Source: Prorocentrum cordatum
Lineage: Eukaryota; Sar; Dinophyceae; Prorocentrales; Prorocentraceae
Direction: 5' to 3'
DNA length: 64,000 nt
Assembly: GCA_963575745.1 (NCBI GenBank)
Contig: CAUYUJ010019282.1
Location: 692,712-756,711 of the forward strand
The translations under genes and the position numbers were made by a program. Under the pieces are notes generated by a model that made no database searches, was not told the DNA's origin, and saw nothing but the letters and a program-made list of their open reading frames with translations. Below are positions 36,101 to 44,223 of the stretch, piece after piece (within the stretch, counting starts at the first letter, position 1; each line of letters opens with the position of its first letter).

Positions 36101-36772
36101 CTGCGCCCCCGTGGGCTCCACATCGACAGATGGGGCCACGGCGGGCGGTGGCGGTGCAGCGGGGGGAGGTAGAGGCGGGGGGTAGACCGGCTCGGGCGCT
36201 ATGCCAACCCCATCGGCAGCGTGCGCGGTCCAATCGCGCGCCCTGGCGGGGCTTGGAGCCCGCGCCCGCATGCGGCGGCGCAGGCCCCCGAGGATCCCAG
36301 GTTGGACCGTCGCCTCGACGCGCACGGTGTGACCCTCGTCCCGTCGGAGATGTTCCCCGCACATCGGGGCCCCCCCGCAGCTACCCTTCGCCATGCGGAG
36401 ACAAGTGGGGAGGCTGCACTTGCGGCCGATCAGGGTAGACCGATACTTCTGCGCATGGTGGGCGCAGAGGTGCACCTGTGCATTGAGACAATGCCCCGGC
36501 CGGGAACGTCCGACACCTCCGCGTCCTCCTGTAGCAGGACAGTGGCCTCCTGCATCCCTCGGTCGCCGCACCCCTCCGGCTGGAGGGGGCGTGCGCCACC
36601 CGCGAGCTGCACCCCAACTTGTGCGGCTTGGCAGGGGCGCTCCTCCGCCTCCACCTCGCTCTCCGAGTCGATGTCCAGGCGGCGATAGCCCGTGGCGTCG
36701 GTGATGTAGCGGGGCTCCGGCCGGCCCCGGCACAGCCATCCGAGTACCGACCAGGGTGAGCAAAGCAGCCAC
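30041..36772 (-). CDS. Gag-like zinc-finger protein with methyltransferase-like domain and RT motifs A-C
   Basis: A 2243-residue open frame. Near residues 90-150 are two Cys/His clusters (CLNAQVHLC.HH and CGGAPMCGEH), resembling gag zinc fingers. Residue about 1017 starts a CX8CX6CX3H finger (CWGATTHMGC..CPNSH). From about 1555 is a SAM-methyltransferase-like fold: motif I VYAGSGNWSAALRAEG, motif IV WCWGTPCGSYTD (about 1628) and ESSCPSGRYPKIW (about 1700). RT starts near 2040, with motif A RDVSRAF, motif B FGWTGAP and motif C WLMDD. The frame stops at 30041, 35 residues after the catalytic Asp pair, and RT continues in the -1 frame. The Met at 36772 lies inside the upstream frame, 343 bp before that frame ends, and the upstream frame still looks genuine there. 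Entry by frameshift is therefore plausible. The RT is DIRS/PAT/Ngaro-type by company with the recombinase. Confidence 0.8.
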   Translation of the reverse strand: MAALLTLVGTRMAVPGPAGAPLHHRRHGLSPPGHRLGERGGGGGAPLPSRTSWGAARGWRTPPPAGGVRRPRDAGGHCPATGGRGGVGRSRPGHCLNAQVHLCAHHAQKYRSTLIGRKCSLPTCLRMAKGSCGGAPMCGEHLRRDEGHTVRVEATVQPGILGGLRRRMRARAPSPARARDWTAHAADGVGIAPEPVYPPPLPPPAAPPPPAVAPSVDVEPTGAQALTSGPQPRRTRSAEARASGRSRSADRGAPGDRIAHHGWLQEPLLVKVCPILPGDPRGAEEAYGAPPASPWFILLGECEGLDVRGTGGDARLIIGTSLEGVRVEVPASEVVRHPPPLEDGRYPIDWINRLLYEVPQGAREVGLRVIAHHIPQDLLAMLRQEQWGGVDVESASGWRRRYLTNTERQQLQHDPVRTLGHHRRGGAQGAPPAPGMEGLPRPAPVAALSRLAAAAAGVSEDAEEPDPLEMFMDSLRAEDLKGRGGQAAALSALGMAADLLGVPLDQAERQLRRRVAQVAAAGPLGSDLERALADLEDAQLEARARERAAAADKVPLQGGLSREGSRSRSARGRDPSPKQGPRRELFGAMPPIQPTGPRRGLLGDRDLLARDGRGGAARGANPLLDGASVLGHLTGQTPHGGGLGGERAGGPDDAGAAGALGGLTVEAEAQIIERLDRQNRLTERHVLAAERQARATEGDKKARGTRAGIGRDEELDLYIARGCNTFVVEACEGITGKDLFDSLKRMCAHSKSTLKTIGFPCLVTNRVAHGYAALAFGTGPHDLAVDDCVPARDEDFDGYRLPVDDKLEPRQRPATHMATWFKRARCEIQMFESIIGVAHGAERRRSLGFLEAAFERDPSEFPDHWVKDLWEELRSTWVEELRELRRRLCRELDTENPRREDIKYILLMPENGYDLPRTFDLGDPNAYYQQVVVPRRKAALTRLLNGQLNAHLTKRPPKAGGSEEMGDPRPTAQGDDRPKAGTGAPAGTAPKRAYPAGKELTRPERTRSVAHAPRNKDNVPICWGATTHMGCSRKACDCPNSHDPIKSTRGLDYSVVMQLTRRGGLLGTPRIDPKQVDGMIAQLRSQAKAAEAEKVGEDTSPPAPPDSQKEKGRGRGSGSRAAGDPGPGQAPDDYTALQLTAMESDLREAVKGPDFGWLEDHDHPRAAATWDAQPAGDGPELRLKLMQELEAEGIFAPLKGASEYLQSHVRGRVLGARLRGERLTLERALEEAVDRGHRGLSSEAADLHEALSCAAGYVTEGGAEVGPVAWDPGGLIGRGSYTFWDGDTRIQWDFIDYRDRLGPTEEMGQAMGLEVGDTEERQCLLLHVAAGVLLLRAGEGTGEPSPDAVQQLAATYRHALWEEAHEALRALGDSPPWITALEADVRSYVHDAVHPHHDKDYRCLAACPVADLDAVTLQVHRVNGSGRLCVDHLMGTGVGAEDHVIPLLIWRGHMRALRPRSHAEAAALGQRWGHAGRLSREIVSVGWREMLDEGPDVEPTVPGKSAPCTHCKAAEGRAGRAVGRAPASFGEHPADVQARLLEANAMPLRHDPAFAYGLIAQEVYAGSGNWSAALRAEGIRVLEPIEYYDDPLRESGPRPDHDTLDPAVRARLQEAARTPMGPDVANVWCWGTPCGSYTDLGLMTQPGGTPQGTRTWEHPEGDGSKEFERVGNSHTQFTCDTCRILHDAGKEFLIESSCPSGRYPKIWDQAPMHELRRATGAMIVPIHMCAWGKAPSDAPESRYRKGSWWLVSPRLYLHALLLARRCPRDHHHVELKDHVPGSGIKRTKEAQVWAPRLCAAWAKVLKGAYHRWSVSQLRRQLAPIWEDGPGASPKIARAEAPGRLQGVDFTGIERLQASGDGSKCGRLSPAMHRALAGLPKPPLGKAQGEVSAGKTRPPCEDPARDIAEDLDGCSPAELATVYLTFCTEHPEYDPEAMRTLVGLGDQLLQRTGSLKEAAALLRRARHERLGNPLRGVLGDKVRRCLSREHFEYVRELAEGGASARRGAPRRRERAQPYPSVRAHIDEAYQKVWADVTWGIVLVASQAAEGFLTELVEAPLGRAPKQLPDRTLSSEGRMIHAMLSANAATHKRDRPPAVQPRHRQVARTAVWHRARHPGARLLCAKRDVSRAFKWLDIAPADVGDFGTSLPGAHAGIEGDVRVVYLAMVFGWTGAPGNYMMLALAARELHESYRPGEPHWHDTTHFHSEWLMDDPVVVEPDIGVRPWMACDAWMPPYVRCLGPKQ
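30053..30059 (-). promoter_or_regulatory. Candidate -1 frameshift heptamer TTTGGGT
   Basis: On the minus strand T TTG GGT sits in the zero frame of the RT-containing frame, ten bases before its stop, in the 61-bp overlap with the next frame. It fits the X XXY YYZ pattern for -1 slippage, although GGG in the A site is weaker than the usual AAA or UUU. An alternative is a shift further upstream, near 30094, which would keep the helix VDGLRRLDASIREVFG that looks native. Confidence 0.35.
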
Positions 36773-38130
36773 TTGACGACCCCGAATACCTTCCGGAGTC
36801 CCACGCCGACTGCCCGGCAGGCCGTGGCCCTTCCGTGCTCAGCCAAGTCCACGATCTGTGTGTGGTCAATGGCCGCGCACTGGTCGACGTGCATGGGATG
36901 CGCCACTGGACAGGAGGCGCGCTCGACAGCACGACATAGATGCACATTCCCTGTCTCCTCGAGGTTCAGCCGCCACTTGCGACTGGTGCACCCCAGGACC
37001 TGCCCGATCTTGATGTTGAGCCCGTGGCGGTCCAATCGGTACCGGTCCGCGAAGTTGCAGCTGATGCGGGCCACCTGCCCGTGCTTACGCAGCAGCACGT
37101 GGTTGTATGCCCGATTGGTCCCTCGGCAACGGACCCCCTTTGTGTAGAACTCTGTCTCCACCACGCCGCCCAAGCCCGGCCCGCGCCAGCGCACCAGCAA
37201 GGGGGTCGGAAGGGGTGGGGGAAGATGGGCGCCGGGCCCATCCCCTCCGCGTCGATGGCAGCACCGGGTAATCTGGTACCACGCCCAGCGGAGTCCCCCG
37301 GCAGCCCACAGCATAGGCTGGGCTGCGGTGTTGACGATGAAGGCCAGGGCACCCAACACGAACGTGAAGATGCCTAGGGCGAAGCATAAGACCGCGGTCT
37401 CCCACCAATACCCAAGCATCTTAACGCCCAGGCGGTCGACGGCGGATCCAATCCATCCGCCACTCGTGCGGATCGTGCCCGGGTGGTCGGGGGAGCTTAC
37501 CCACGCTCCATAGCCCACGACCTCGAAGACCCAGGCTGCGAAGCCCCAACCGGGACCCGGCCCTGCCTCCGGGGGCGGGGTAGGTGGCGGCGGCGGCGGT
37601 GGGGGTTCGCTCCGGCCAGCCCACCAATGGGGCAGGTGCGGGACCCAACCACTCCACCCCCAATACCCGTCCAGCCCACGCGGCAGGTCAGGCTCACCAT
37701 CGCCCGTCCGGTTTCCCGGGGCGGACGGCTGCCCAGGCGCGCCCGTGGGCTCGTTGTTACCTCCGTATGCCGGCGTAGCTGGGCTGCCTGTGGGCTCGCC
37801 CTCGCCTACGCGCCCGATGCCCGCGGTCGTGGTCGTTGTAGTCGACCCTGACCGCGGCGGCGGTGGGACGCCCGGCGTCCCCGGGGGCTTGGCCTGCGGC
37901 CCTCGCCCCTTTCCCCCTGCAGGCGCGGGCTTGGCGGGCGGTCCTCGCCCCTTGCCTCGCCCCCCACCGCCTGCCGGCGGCGCTGTCGGCCCGGGCAGGG
38001 CTGGCGGCGTCGGCGCTGGGACCTCATGTCCCCCGCGCCCGAACGGCAGCCAGCCAAGTGCCCCTTGGACCGTAAGAGCGCCGCCCGTAACCAAGATCAT
38101 CAGGTGCGCCCCCAGGAAGCCCACAGCCAT
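36430..38130 (-). CDS. Leader protein of the YR element: membrane segments and Pro/Gly-rich region
   Basis: A 566-residue frame starting at an ATG 74 bp inside A1. Residues 3-26 are hydrophobic (a signal anchor or transmembrane segment). Residues 30-190 are Pro/Gly-rich with KGRG repeats and polyproline. A strong hydrophobic stretch spans about 245-277 and a weaker one 448-466. Residues 330-440 are Cys/His-rich (CRGTNRAYNH, SCPVAHPMHVDQC) and could be an extracellular or metal-binding domain. Near the end an acidic SESEVEAEE tract passes into the gag-like finger of the next frame. I recognise no family. An envelope-like protein, a membrane anchor for particles, or simply the N-terminal part of Gag are all possible. 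It overlaps the next frame by 343 bp in the -1 register; I found no canonical slippery heptamer in that overlap. Confidence 0.7.
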   Translation of the reverse strand: MAVGFLGAHLMILVTGGALTVQGALGWLPFGRGGHEVPAPTPPALPGPTAPPAGGGGRGKGRGPPAKPAPAGGKGRGPQAKPPGTPGVPPPPRSGSTTTTTTAGIGRVGEGEPTGSPATPAYGGNNEPTGAPGQPSAPGNRTGDGEPDLPRGLDGYWGWSGWVPHLPHWWAGRSEPPPPPPPPTPPPEAGPGPGWGFAAWVFEVVGYGAWVSSPDHPGTIRTSGGWIGSAVDRLGVKMLGYWWETAVLCFALGIFTFVLGALAFIVNTAAQPMLWAAGGLRWAWYQITRCCHRRGGDGPGAHLPPPLPTPLLVRWRGPGLGGVVETEFYTKGVRCRGTNRAYNHVLLRKHGQVARISCNFADRYRLDRHGLNIKIGQVLGCTSRKWRLNLEETGNVHLCRAVERASCPVAHPMHVDQCAAIDHTQIVDLAEHGRATACRAVGVGLRKVFGVVKWLLCSPWSVLGWLCRGRPEPRYITDATGYRRLDIDSESEVEAEERPCQAAQVGVQLAGGARPLQPEGCGDRGMQEATVLLQEDAEVSDVPGRGIVSMHRCTSAPTMRRSIGLP

Positions 38131-38203
38131 GGCACCACAGGCGCGCTACCTAGTCCGCGGACTAGCACGGCTGTGGTCATGGCCGCCCCGCGGCCCCCTG
38201 GAA

Positions 38204-38308
38204 CACCCGCGCGTCGGCCAGAGCCCAACGCTACGGACCCAAAATGGCTACCTGAGCCCACACCCCCTCCCACTTAACCTGCAGTCTACAACCGATCAGA
38301 CTATACAA
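38204..38308 (-). repeat. Split direct repeat A1 (5' end)
   Basis: 105 bp ending in CTATACAA on the plus strand, the 5' terminus of the element in its own orientation. It differs from A2 at two positions. CACTTAACC inside A is the exact complement of GGTTAAGTG at the outer B2 border (22736-22744). Confidence 0.9.
38221..38258 (-). other. Spliced-leader relics in A1
   Basis: On the minus strand, GGCTCAG (38258-38252), GTAGCCATTTTGG (38251-38239) and TCCGTAGC..GGCTC (38237-38221) are juxtaposed. They match the end, the core and then the start-plus-end of the dinoflagellate spliced leader, as expected for stacked leaders left in recycled cDNA. Confidence 0.6.
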
Positions 38309-38315
38309 TCAGCCG

Positions 38316-41300
38316 GCTGAACGTCGACGAGGCCATGCCGCCTGCGCTCCCGCCCCCGCCCGCACGGCTTCACTGTCCAGTGGTGGGATGCCCCTGTTCT
38401 GACTCGATGCCCCTTCTGCCGATATTTGGACGCTCGCCTCAGTGGCCAGCTGGACGGGCATGTCGAAGACGAGTGGCACCGCCAGGCCAGCCGCACTCGA
38501 TGCCGGGTGTGCGGCCTGCGCGTGGCTGCCTGCAGGGGCGCGCACCCCTCTTGCCGCCCCGCCGACCGCGCTGCCGCGCGCCCTGCAACCCCGCCCGCGG
38601 CAGAGCCTGGAGCCCCGCCAGCCAGCCGAGGCTCCGAGGGGCACCCATCCCTGGACAGCGCCCACGCGGCGGCCGCGACTACCCTCCGCCACATGCCCAA
38701 ACGAGCCCGGCCAGGTTGGTCTCGAACGCTTCCCTGGTGCCTCGCCAACGTGGTGGTGCACGACTCGGTCTTAGCTCGGACCGACCTGCAGACGGCGGCC
38801 AAGCGCGCCCTCTGCGCGCCGCCGCGCACGGGCAGGAAAAACGAGACTGCGCTCGCCGCTTTCACGATGGAGCGGCTGGCCCGGCGGAAGCCAGGGAGCG
38901 CTCGACTCTCTGGCGGGAGGCGCGCGGCGAGCGACCGGGAGAGCCGCAGCAACGAGCGAAGAGGCCGCCGACCGCGGAGCAGCGCGCCGCCCGCGCCGCC
39001 GCTCTTGCCGCGGAGGGCCTGCTGGGGAAGGGCCGCGCCACCTAGACCGCCGCGGGCCCCGCGACGCCAACGCCGGAGACCGCGGTGGCCCTGGAGAGGC
39101 CGCGCCCTGCTGCGCCCGCCCTGCCTCTCGGCAGTCTGGGAGAGCTCGTGGCCGCGCCCGAGATCGCCCCGAACTCGGCGCTCAAGGCCGTGCGCGTTTT
39201 CCCAACAAGGGCACGGCTAAAAGCGCCTCTGGCCTGCGGGCGCAACACATGCAAGACGCCCTTTCTCCGGGCACGCGGGCGCCCCTGCAAGAGCAGCTCG
39301 TGGCCGTCGCCCAGCCCCTGGCCAACGTGGGCGCCACCCGCCAGCATGCGCCGCACCTGGCCGGAGCAATCCTGGTCGCCTTGGAAAAGGAAGACGAGGG
39401 CTCCGGCCGATCGCACTCGGTGAAATCCACTGTCGCTTAACAGGCAAGGTCCTCTGCCAGCACGTGAAGGCCCGCGCCCGCGCCGACAGGCAGCCGCAGC
39501 CCACACCGCGCGCCTGTGGCGCGAACGGAACGCCAGCGACAGCGGCAAGGCTCAAGCTGGACTTCGCAAACGCTTTCAACTCCTCGAAGCGGAAAGCCGC
39601 GCTACGGGCCGTGCGCCCCCGCTTCCCAAAGCTCGAGCGCAAGGCGCGCGGGACCTACGCGGAGCACTCAACCCTGCGCGTCGGCCAACACAGGCTCTCT
39701 CAGGCGGGCGCGCAGCAAGGGGGCCCTCTGGGGCCGCTCTTCTTCGCCTTGGCCGCGCACGAAGTCTTCGGAGGAACTGGCTGGCCAGCAAGCCTTGGCC
39801 CTGCGCGCGTGCTACCTGGGCGACGGCTTCCCGGCAGGCCCCGCGGACGCCGCGGCGCGCGCGCTGGCTCTACTACAAGCCCGGCGCCCGGAACGCGGTT
39901 TGGAGTTGAACCCTAGCAAGTGCGAGCTCGTTGCCCCGTCTGGACGTGCCCCTGCGAAACCTCGGCGGACCCCCCCCCGCCCCGACGTGCTAACGGAGGC
40001 AGAGATCGGCATAAGCCGCTGCGCCTTGCGGGGTGGGTCCAAGCTGCTGGGCGCGCCCATCGGCGACTGGGCCTACTGCGAGGCATTCACGAAGAAGAAA
40101 GCAAACAAGGCCAAACCCACCCTGGCGGCACTCGCAGACGTTCATCCGCAGGTTGGCCTCCTACTGCCACGCTACTGCGCGACCTTCAGCAATCTCGTGC
40201 AAAGCGCCCGCGCGGCCCCGCCAGCCCTGCACTCGGAGGCGCCTTGCGCCAGCGTCGCGCGCTCGCCGACCTCCTGGCCGCGGACCCGACAGACGCGCAA
40301 TGGCACCATGCGGCCCGCGGACTGGCCCTTGCAGGCTTAGGCTTGTAACGCTTGGAGGCCCACGCGCCTGGCGCCTACCCGGTGAGCCTGGCTGCCGCCC
40401 GAGTCTGCGCCGCGCTGGACCCGGCCTGCAAGCGGGCGCCAGAGGACGCGAGCACGAGGGCCGGACAGGCGCTCCTTGCCAACAGCGCCCGGCGGCCAGG
40501 GGCGAGCGGAGCGCGCCCAGAAACCCTCGAGGGCGCCACGCCGAAGGGCCTTTCTGCTGTTTCGGGCGACCACGACCACAAGGCCTTCCGCGCTGGCTTG
40601 AGCGACTCAGACCTAGCGGAAATCCAATCCGAACAGCTCCCTGGCGCAAGCGGCTTCCTGGAGGCGCCGCCGAACGAAACCCTCAGGCTGCTCTTCAAAC
40701 CAAACGAATTCGTGACTGAGGTCAAGCGCCGGCTCCTAGCGCCGGTCTACGAGTCCGAGCACTACTGCCCGCGCTGCGACGGCGTGCGCGACAGGCACGG
40801 CCGCCACTCGGGTCTTTGCGCAGGCGTTGGGGGCCGGGTGCTGCGACACAGTGCCGCCCGCAACATGGTCGGTTGCTTTGCTTCGTCGGCCAGCTTCAAC
40901 CCGGAACTGGAGCGCCCAGGGCTCTTGCCGCCCCGGCCCGACGACACTCGGGTCAACGGACGTCGCCCTGCGAACTTGTACGTGACATCTCGATCCCGAG
41001 GGACACCTGCTGCTTTCGACTTTGCGGTATCTTTGCCGCATCGGCAAGCTGCTCTCGGCATGGCTCGGCACGGCTTATCAGGCGTGCGGCCCAAGCGTAC
41101 GAGGCGAACAAGCGTGAGCACTTGGACACCGAGGCCCAGTGCAAGCGGCAGGGGATAATGTTCGTCCACCTGGTGGCGGAACTGTCGGGCGGATGGGGCC
41201 CCACGGGCGCGGACGCCCTCCGCCGCCTGGCTCGGTCCAGCGACGGACGCCTTGGAGAAGAGGCGGGCGCCGGGGCGGCTCGCCTCTTCCAGCAGCTCTC

Positions 41301-41424
41301 TGTGGCCATTCGCAGGGCCACGGCGCGGGCTGTGCTGCGTAGGCACACAGAGCCCCTCGACTATGGAGGCGCGCTGTCCGCAGCTCTCAGCCTGTTGGCG
41401 GCTCCGGACGACGAAGACGCCTAG
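38316..41424 (+). pseudogene. Decayed LINE (non-LTR) retrotransposon with zinc fingers, RT and restriction-like endonuclease domain
   Basis: The pieces lie in order but in shifting frames. First are Cys/His clusters at about 38400-38560 (RCPFCRYLDARL..GHVEDEW and CRVCGLRVAACRGAHPSC). RT follows from about 39410 (PIALGEIHCRLTGK), with motif A LKLDFANAFN at 39551 and a motif B reading QQGGPLGP. The catalytic motif reads YLGDG at 39813-39827 where the family has YLDDG. An in-frame stop lies at 40346-40348. The C-terminal part has a CCHC-like knuckle (YCPRCDGVRDRHGRHSGLC) and RHSAARN. It then has RRPANLYV..FDFAV, which fits the RP-D-D core of R2/NeSL-type restriction-like endonucleases, with Asn at the first Asp position. 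The frame ends with DDEDA and TAG at 41424. Several frameshifts, the stop and the lost catalytic residues make it inactive. It begins about 8 bp from the end of the YR element. Confidence 0.8.
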
Positions 41425-41650
41425 CCTTCCTCGTCCACCTCTTCCGTTTTTCCGCCTCCCTCCTCTTCTGTCCTCCCCTCCCTCCCTCGTCTTCCCAGTG
41501 ACTCGGAGTCGTGATGTTTTGCGGCGCGGTGCCCTGTCCGAGGTGCCCTGGCGGGATAGCGCCCCCCGCCAGGAACCTGGAACAAATCTCCTTCCGATGG
41601 GCACCGCGCCCGCGCCAGCGTTTTTGCCAGCTGCCCCTCCTGCCCGGTCA
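41425..41650. other. Short spacer after the LINE
   Basis: Pyrimidine-rich (CCTCC) sequence follows the LINE stop, then mixed sequence. No gene is supported. Confidence 0.4.
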
Positions 41651-41654
41651 TATC

Positions 41655-43125
41655 ATCTGAAAAAGGTGCTGTTCAGACTCTGGGGCGCCCCCAGACTCTG
41701 GGGGTTGGGGGTTGCGCCGACTTTGTCTCTCGTTGTCCGACTGTGTCTCCTCGCTCCTACCCCGTGCCTCCCTCTCTTGGTCCTCCTCCCTGTTTCTCTT
41801 CCTACTCCCTCTTCGCCTGCTTTTCCCAGTCCTTTTCGTCCTCTTCCTCCTCTTCCTCCTCCTCCTACACCTCTTCCTTCTCCTCCTCCTCCTCCTCCTC
41901 CTCCTCCTCCTCCTCCGCCTCCTCCTCCTCCTCCTCCTCCTCCTTCTCCTCCTCGCCCCCAGTGCGCCCAGGAGGCTTCCAAGATGGCCCCATGACGGCC
42001 CAGGAGGCCCCAAAGACGGCCCCAAGAGGCCTGTAAGACGCCCAAGATGGCCTCCAAGACGGCCCTGAAGCGCCTCAAGAGGACCCCACAGCGGTTCAGA
42101 GAAGCCCCCAAGACGGCATCCGACGGCGTCAGACCCGTCAGACGGGCCAGGAACGCTTTGAGACGGCCAAGGAGAGGCCCCCAAGACGCCCCCTAGGCCC
42201 CCAAGAAGCCTAAGGAGGCCCCCAAGAGGCTTCCAAGAGGCCCCCGGGAAGCCCCGAGGAGGCCCCACAAGAGTGCCCCAAGAGGCTCCCAAGAGGCTCC
42301 TCCTCCTCCTCCTCCTCCTCCTCCTCCTCCTCCTCCTCCTACTCCTCCTTTTCCTCCTCCTCCTCCTCCCTCTCCTGATCCTCCCCCTCAGCCTCCCCCA
42401 AGTGTTCCCCGAAGAGTTTCCGGAGCGGCTGGGGGAATACATAATCAGATAGCTTGGCCAAGCTGGGGCCCAACGTTCGGCCACATTGGCGCTTCTCAAA
42501 AAGGCTGGGGGCGGCAGTGATTCGCCGTAGGCGTCTTGGATCCGCCGCCCCCTGTGCTTGCCACAGGGGTGGACGGCGTGCCAGACATTTTGCTGCTCCT
42601 GTGATTTTCAAACCCTTCCCAGCGGCCTTCGGCCCAGACCGCCTGCCCCTCGGAAGGACCAGAAGGTGTGGCCCACATCGCCACCAAGACGGCCCAAATG
42701 GCCCAAGATGGTCACCAAGATGCCTCCAAGGCGGCTAGGATTGCCCCAAGAAAGCCCAAGACGGCCCCAAGATGTCTCCAAGACGGCCCAAGATGCACCC
42801 GAGGCGTTCCAAGATGGCCCCAAGATGGCCCAGGACGGCGGCAAAGGCCCCCAAGAGGCTTCCAATGCAGTCCAAGAAGCCTCCAAGGGGACCTGCAATA
42901 AGGCCCGAAGAGGCAAAGACAGCTGACTTCCCGTGGGCTCTTGACGGACTTTGACGTTTTCGGCCTGCCGACGGCCCAATGCCGCCGAAGAGACCCTCGA
43001 GATGGCCCCAAGAGCGCCCAAGAGGCCTCCAAGACGGCCCCATGACGGCCACCAGACGGTCCAAGAGGCCCCCAAGGCGCCTCCAAGACGGCCCACGAGA
43101 ACTCCAAGGCGCCCACGATGGCCTT
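41655..43125. repeat. Left arm of a large inverted repeat
   Basis: This reads in reverse complement against 47,805-49,210. Matching landmarks are CAGACTCTGGGG..CGCC at 41.69 kb versus 49.18 kb, AGCTTGGCCAAGCTGGGGCCC at 42.45 kb versus 48.41 kb, and TGACGTTTTCGGCCTGCCGA at 42.95 kb versus 47.9 kb. The arm contains CTC-rich tracts at 41.85-41.96 and 42.30-42.38 kb and many short CCAAGACGGCCC-type repeats. Frames on both strands are repeat products. Confidence 0.85.
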
Positions 43126-43474
43126 CAAGACGGCTCCAAAACGTCCAAGATGGCAACGATACGATTCGACATAGCCCCGGGATGGCCCAAGACAGCCCAG
43201 AGGGCCCCAAGGGGATCCAAAGGGGCCTCCTAGACAGTCTAGGAAGTCTTCAAGGGGACCTCCAGGAGAGCCCGAAATGCCCAGATGCTTGTATTCCCTT
43301 CAATTGTTGAATAATTTTGGCGCGTTTTCTTTTTCGGTTGTCCGACGGCCCAAGATGTCCACAAGATGGTCCCAAGACGGCCCAAGCTGACTTCAAGATG
43401 TGCCCCAAAAGGGCCCCAAAGGGCGAGGAAACAGTCCAAGAGGAAGAGCAAGAGGAAAGGACGGAATCAGAGGC

Positions 43475-44045
43475 CCAAAGCGGCTCCGAGAAGCCTGCAG
43501 CTCAGCGCGGGCTCGTCTGCGGACGCCCTTGCCCCAGCCAGGAAAAACATATCACCCCGAGGCCCGGTGATTTTTTGTGGGGCCGCCCTCTCAAGGCCCC
43601 ACGGCCAGCTTTTGGGCCGAGGAGGAGAAGGGGCAGGAGGACGAGGAGGTGATCAAGGGGAACCAGAGGAGCAAGAGGAGCAGGAGGACGAGGAGGTTGA
43701 GCAAGGGGTCAAGGACGGAATGAAAGGCCCGAAGCGGCTCCGAGATCAGACCGCGCTGAGCTGCAGGGTTTTCGGAGCCGCTTAAGGCCTCTCATTTCGT
43801 CCTTGTCCCCCTGCTCAACCTCCTCGTCCTCCTGCTCCTTCTTCTCCTCGTTTTCGTCTCGATCAACGTCCTCGTCCTCCTGCTCCTCTTCTTCCTCGAC
43901 CCAAGAGCCAGCCGTGGGGCCTTGAAAGGGCGGGCAGAAAAAAGTCACCGGGGGCCTCGGGCTGATTTTTTGTCTCGGGGGGGGGGCAGAGACGTCCGCA
44001 GACGAAACCGCGCTGAGCTGCAGGCTTCTCCGAGCCGCTGCGGCA
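43475..44045. repeat. Nested palindrome around 43.79 kb
   Basis: AAGCGGCTCCGAGAAGCCTG and GAGGAGCAGGAGGACGAGGAGG to the left of centre are mirrored by CCTCCTCGTCCTCCTGCTCC and GCAGGCTTCTCCGAGCCGCT to the right. Arms are about 0.25-0.3 kb and imperfect. This is a fold-back structure inside the larger inverted repeat. Confidence 0.75.
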
Positions 44046-44139
44046 AAAAAAAGGCTGCCCTGCAGGCTGTCTCGGAGCCGCTGCGGCCAAAAGAAGGACA
44101 CTTTGTCGGTTTAAGTGTTGGGTCGCTTTGTCGGCTGAT

Positions 44140-44172
44140 TTCGGGCGCGTCGTCGTCGTCGTGGTCGTCGTT

Positions 44173-44223
<51 letters not shown>

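Larger units (their letters stand above)
22737..38308 (-). mobile_element. Tyrosine-recombinase retrotransposon with split direct repeats (PAT/Ngaro-like ends)
   Basis: This is a 15.57-kb element read on the minus strand. Its order is A1 (38308-38204), three coding frames, a 3' region with a hairpin tandem repeat, B1 (23297-23088), A2 (23087-22983), a 36-bp spacer and B2 (22946-22737). That is the split-direct-repeat layout known from PAT/Ngaro-type YR retrotransposons. The coding part supplies RT, RNase H and a tyrosine recombinase, as those families require. The A copies differ at 2 of 105 bases and the B copies look identical. The three main frames have no internal stop, so insertion is probably recent. 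A methyltransferase-like domain upstream of RT, an RRM after the recombinase and a membrane-type leader protein are unusual additions. The host segment AATCAGC lies at both borders (22728-22734 and 38307-38313). Confidence 0.85.

Noticed and set aside
36430-36772. Canonical slippery heptamer at the first frame junction
   Set aside because: I read the overlap codon by codon and found no X XXY YYZ in the zero frame.
41648-42499. 283-aa Arg-rich frame in the left inverted-repeat arm
   Set aside because: Runs through CTC microsatellites; its mirror in the right arm is broken by indels.
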